Shown: positions 62,649 to 64,000 of the stretch, in pieces
How the letters are laid out: each line of letters opens with the position of its first letter
Position numbering within the stretch: the stretch's first letter is position 1
DNA from: Candidatus Poribacteria bacterium
Lineage (GTDB): Bacteria > Poribacteria > WGA-4E > WGA-3G
Direction of reading: 5' to 3'
Assembly: GCA_022825825.1 (NCBI GenBank)
Contig: JAJDWA010000062.1
Span: 124,001-188,000, forward strand
DNA length: 64,000 nucleotides
Program-made: the position numbers and the translations under genes
Notes under the pieces: model-generated
Seen by the model: only the letters and a program-made list of their open reading frames with translations
What the model was told of the DNA's origin: nothing
Databases searched by the model: none

Positions 62649-63599
62649 TTATCCGCCTTGGCGCTCTGCCACCATCTCAATATCAAATCCTTCTTTCCGA
62701 ATACGCTGATCGAAATAAAGAAGTATCGCCCCGATAACCCAAATCGGCATCGTGATAGTATCAACACTTAAGTTGATTGCGTACAATAAGATGTTCAAAA
62801 GATTCAATTCGTCTTGAATAATTGGGAATTGAATGAACATGAGTGAACCTAACTTTCTCTCAAACTCTGCCATATTAATTAGTCCTGTTAAAGCGAACAG
62901 CAAACTGAAAGAAAAACGTAGTATAAAACTAATAACTGAATACAGCAGAAAGATTGCCATCGTGGTCCCAACGATTTTGAACGACATTCGCCTGACTAAT
63001 TCACGTCTACGTCTTATTGCATCCTGTATAGATTTCCCCTCTACTAAAACTGCAGCGGCGAAGAAACACCAATAGGTACCAAAATAGGCTGCTATAAAAA
63101 TTGTTATCAAAAAGTAAAATAGTCCCAAAACAACATAAAAAATATAATTCATCGGCAAGGTTTCGGAAATTAGACCGAAAGGAAACACTATGAGAATTGC
63201 CGTGATTATCGCGAGTAATCCATACAAAAGTAGACCACCGAAACAAGCAAAAAATCGACGCACGCCCAAATCAAATACTTTTATTGTGGCAATATTTCCA
63301 ACAAGATAGGCTTGGGCAGTTGCGGACATGAGTGCATTGACAACGATAATAGCAATACAGAAGATGACAAACAACGTGGGCAACCAGATGGCTAACCATT
63401 CATGGCGAGGTATAGATCCGTTCAATAAACTGATTAAACTTGCAATGACCATTATAAAAAAATAAAATGAGCATATTCCAAGATATCTAAGGAAATTTTT
63501 TCGATACAGACTGAAGGTTGTATCAAGGAGTTCACCGAAACCCATCGGACGTAGTATAGGAGAGGCGTTTTCAATTGCTGTCCGTGATTCAATTTCCAT
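62649..63599 (-). CDS. multi-pass membrane protein, glycerophosphodiester-phosphodiesterase membrane-domain type
   Basis: The 316-residue protein starts PMGFGELLDTTFSLYRKNFL, the common opening of bacterial proteins related to the GDPD membrane domain. It has about six transmembrane helices, with long ones at about 38-60, 72-95, 120-145, 150-180, 208-235 and 272-295. It has no catalytic phosphodiesterase part. Such proteins often sit with RDD and SpoIIM-like genes; indeed an RDD gene lies directly upstream (8 nt). A role in membrane transport or organisation is only a guess. Confidence 0.75.
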   Translation of the reverse strand: MEIESRTAIENASPILRPMGFGELLDTTFSLYRKNFLRYLGICSFYFFIMVIASLISLLNGSIPRHEWLAIWLPTLFVIFCIAIIVVNALMSATAQAYLVGNIATIKVFDLGVRRFFACFGGLLLYGLLAIITAILIVFPFGLISETLPMNYIFYVVLGLFYFLITIFIAAYFGTYWCFFAAAVLVEGKSIQDAIRRRRELVRRMSFKIVGTTMAIFLLYSVISFILRFSFSLLFALTGLINMAEFERKLGSLMFIQFPIIQDELNLLNILLYAINLSVDTITMPIWVIGAILLYFDQRIRKEGFDIEMVAERQGG

Positions 63600-63607
63600 A
63601 ACCTACT

Positions 63608-64000
63608 CTACTCTGTAGGCTCAAGTTGCCTACCATCATTCTCCTGAACGGTTTTAGGATGCTCTGATGTTTTTAGCACGTAGATTTCCTCTAAAAATTT
63701 ATCGTAGCGAATATTACTACCACTTTCCATCTTTTCGGCAATCGGATAACCGATGGTTCGTGCGAGTTCCATACGGCGGATAGCGGAAAGTGTGGGACGG
63801 CGGGAAAGATATTCACGTATCATGCTCAATTCCGACTCTGTTACCAATTCCGGTTTTATCCAATCGGTATAAAGAAATTCTTGCGGTGAAATATTGACCG
63901 AAGGGGTAGAAATCTCTGAATTGACACCGGTCAATTTACGACTTTTTCGCGATGTTTTAACCACAAGCGTCCCTGCGGCTAAATCACCTAACCTTTGCCA
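63608..64000 (-). CDS. RDD-family protein, partial (N terminus beyond window)
   Basis: The open frame enters from the right edge with W-Q-R-L-G-D-L-A-A-G-T-L-V-V, the C-terminal end of an RDD domain. It continues into a soluble tail of about 110 residues (ISPQEFLYTDWIKPELVTES, then LSMIREYLSRRPTLS). RDD proteins are small three-helix membrane proteins of transport-like role. It is cut at position 64000; a GTG at 63964 would give a shorter frame but does not explain the RDD signature. It heads the membrane-protein operon. Confidence 0.78.
   Translation of the reverse strand, partial: WQRLGDLAAGTLVVKTSRKSRKLTGVNSEISTPSVNISPQEFLYTDWIKPELVTESELSMIREYLSRRPTLSAIRRMELARTIGYPIAEKMESGSNIRYDKFLEEIYVLKTSEHPKTVQENDGRQLEPTE

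Overview
The window reads as a contig from an uncultured Gram-negative bacterium, most likely a member of Candidatus Poribacteria or a close relative. This is inferred from content: Gfo/Idh/MocA oxidoreductases, a phytanoyl-CoA dioxygenase, a sulfatase, WD40/HEAT/TPR/Sel1 proteins, a TonB receptor beside PorV-like and type-IX-style secreted proteins, and dispersed hairpins of the form GGTGCGGTT-TCCT-AACCGCACC between genes. The DNA is moderately AT-rich and coding-dense. I recognise no rRNA, tRNA or CRISPR array.

The most striking result is four genes interrupted by one in-frame TGA at the exact position of a conserved cysteine: two tandem HMA-domain lipoproteins (6381-6773 and 6924-7307, motif GMT-U-xxC), a DUF3179 protein (15753-16877, motif W-U-PLC) and a DUF5069 protein (59617-59862, motif YP-U-PxD). 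In all four the TGA is followed 19-23 nt later by the apical loop of a stem-loop with G in its first two positions, which fits the bacterial SECIS rule. I annotate them as selenoproteins. No selenocysteine machinery lies in the window.

Layout. 0.1-6.2 kb: pterin dehydratase, WD40 protein, M48 protease, oxidoreductase, secreted protein. 6.3-8.2 kb: selenoprotein HMA pair and a UvrC-N/Cho-like nuclease. 8.5-12.8 kb: two tandem DNA methyltransferases, a PotA-like ATPase and an oxidoreductase. 13-16.9 kb: a DUF433/DUF5615 toxin-antitoxin pair, PhyH plus SDR, and the DUF3179 selenoprotein with a collagen-like insert. 17-25.4 kb is a defence island: a SEFIR/TIR-like protein, a type III restriction-modification system whose mod gene is frameshifted in a run of nine G (likely phase variation), two small membrane proteins, a MITE-like element and small accessory genes. 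26-45 kb mixes outer-membrane and secretion genes (TonB receptor, VPNPY-type secreted protein, PorV-like protein) with antitoxins, a PD-(D/E)xK-like protein, a glycosyltransferase, HEAT protein, retropepsin-like protease and sulfatase. 45-59.6 kb carries envelope and sensing proteins: Sel1-trypsin lipoprotein, DUF4159, an ECF sigma factor fused through a membrane segment to a beta-propeller, a CsgG-like lipoprotein, a metalloprotease-TolB-Omp85 fusion and UPF0182. 59.6-64 kb has the DUF5069 selenoprotein, pheA, queG and a membrane-protein operon running off the right edge.

Coupled genes visible from spacing include PhyH-SDR (ATGA overlap), MTase2-potA (2 nt), DUF433-DUF5615 (2 nt), HhH protein-antitoxin (2 nt), the 75-aa protein and retropepsin (1-nt overlap), and RDD-membrane protein-truncated paralogue.
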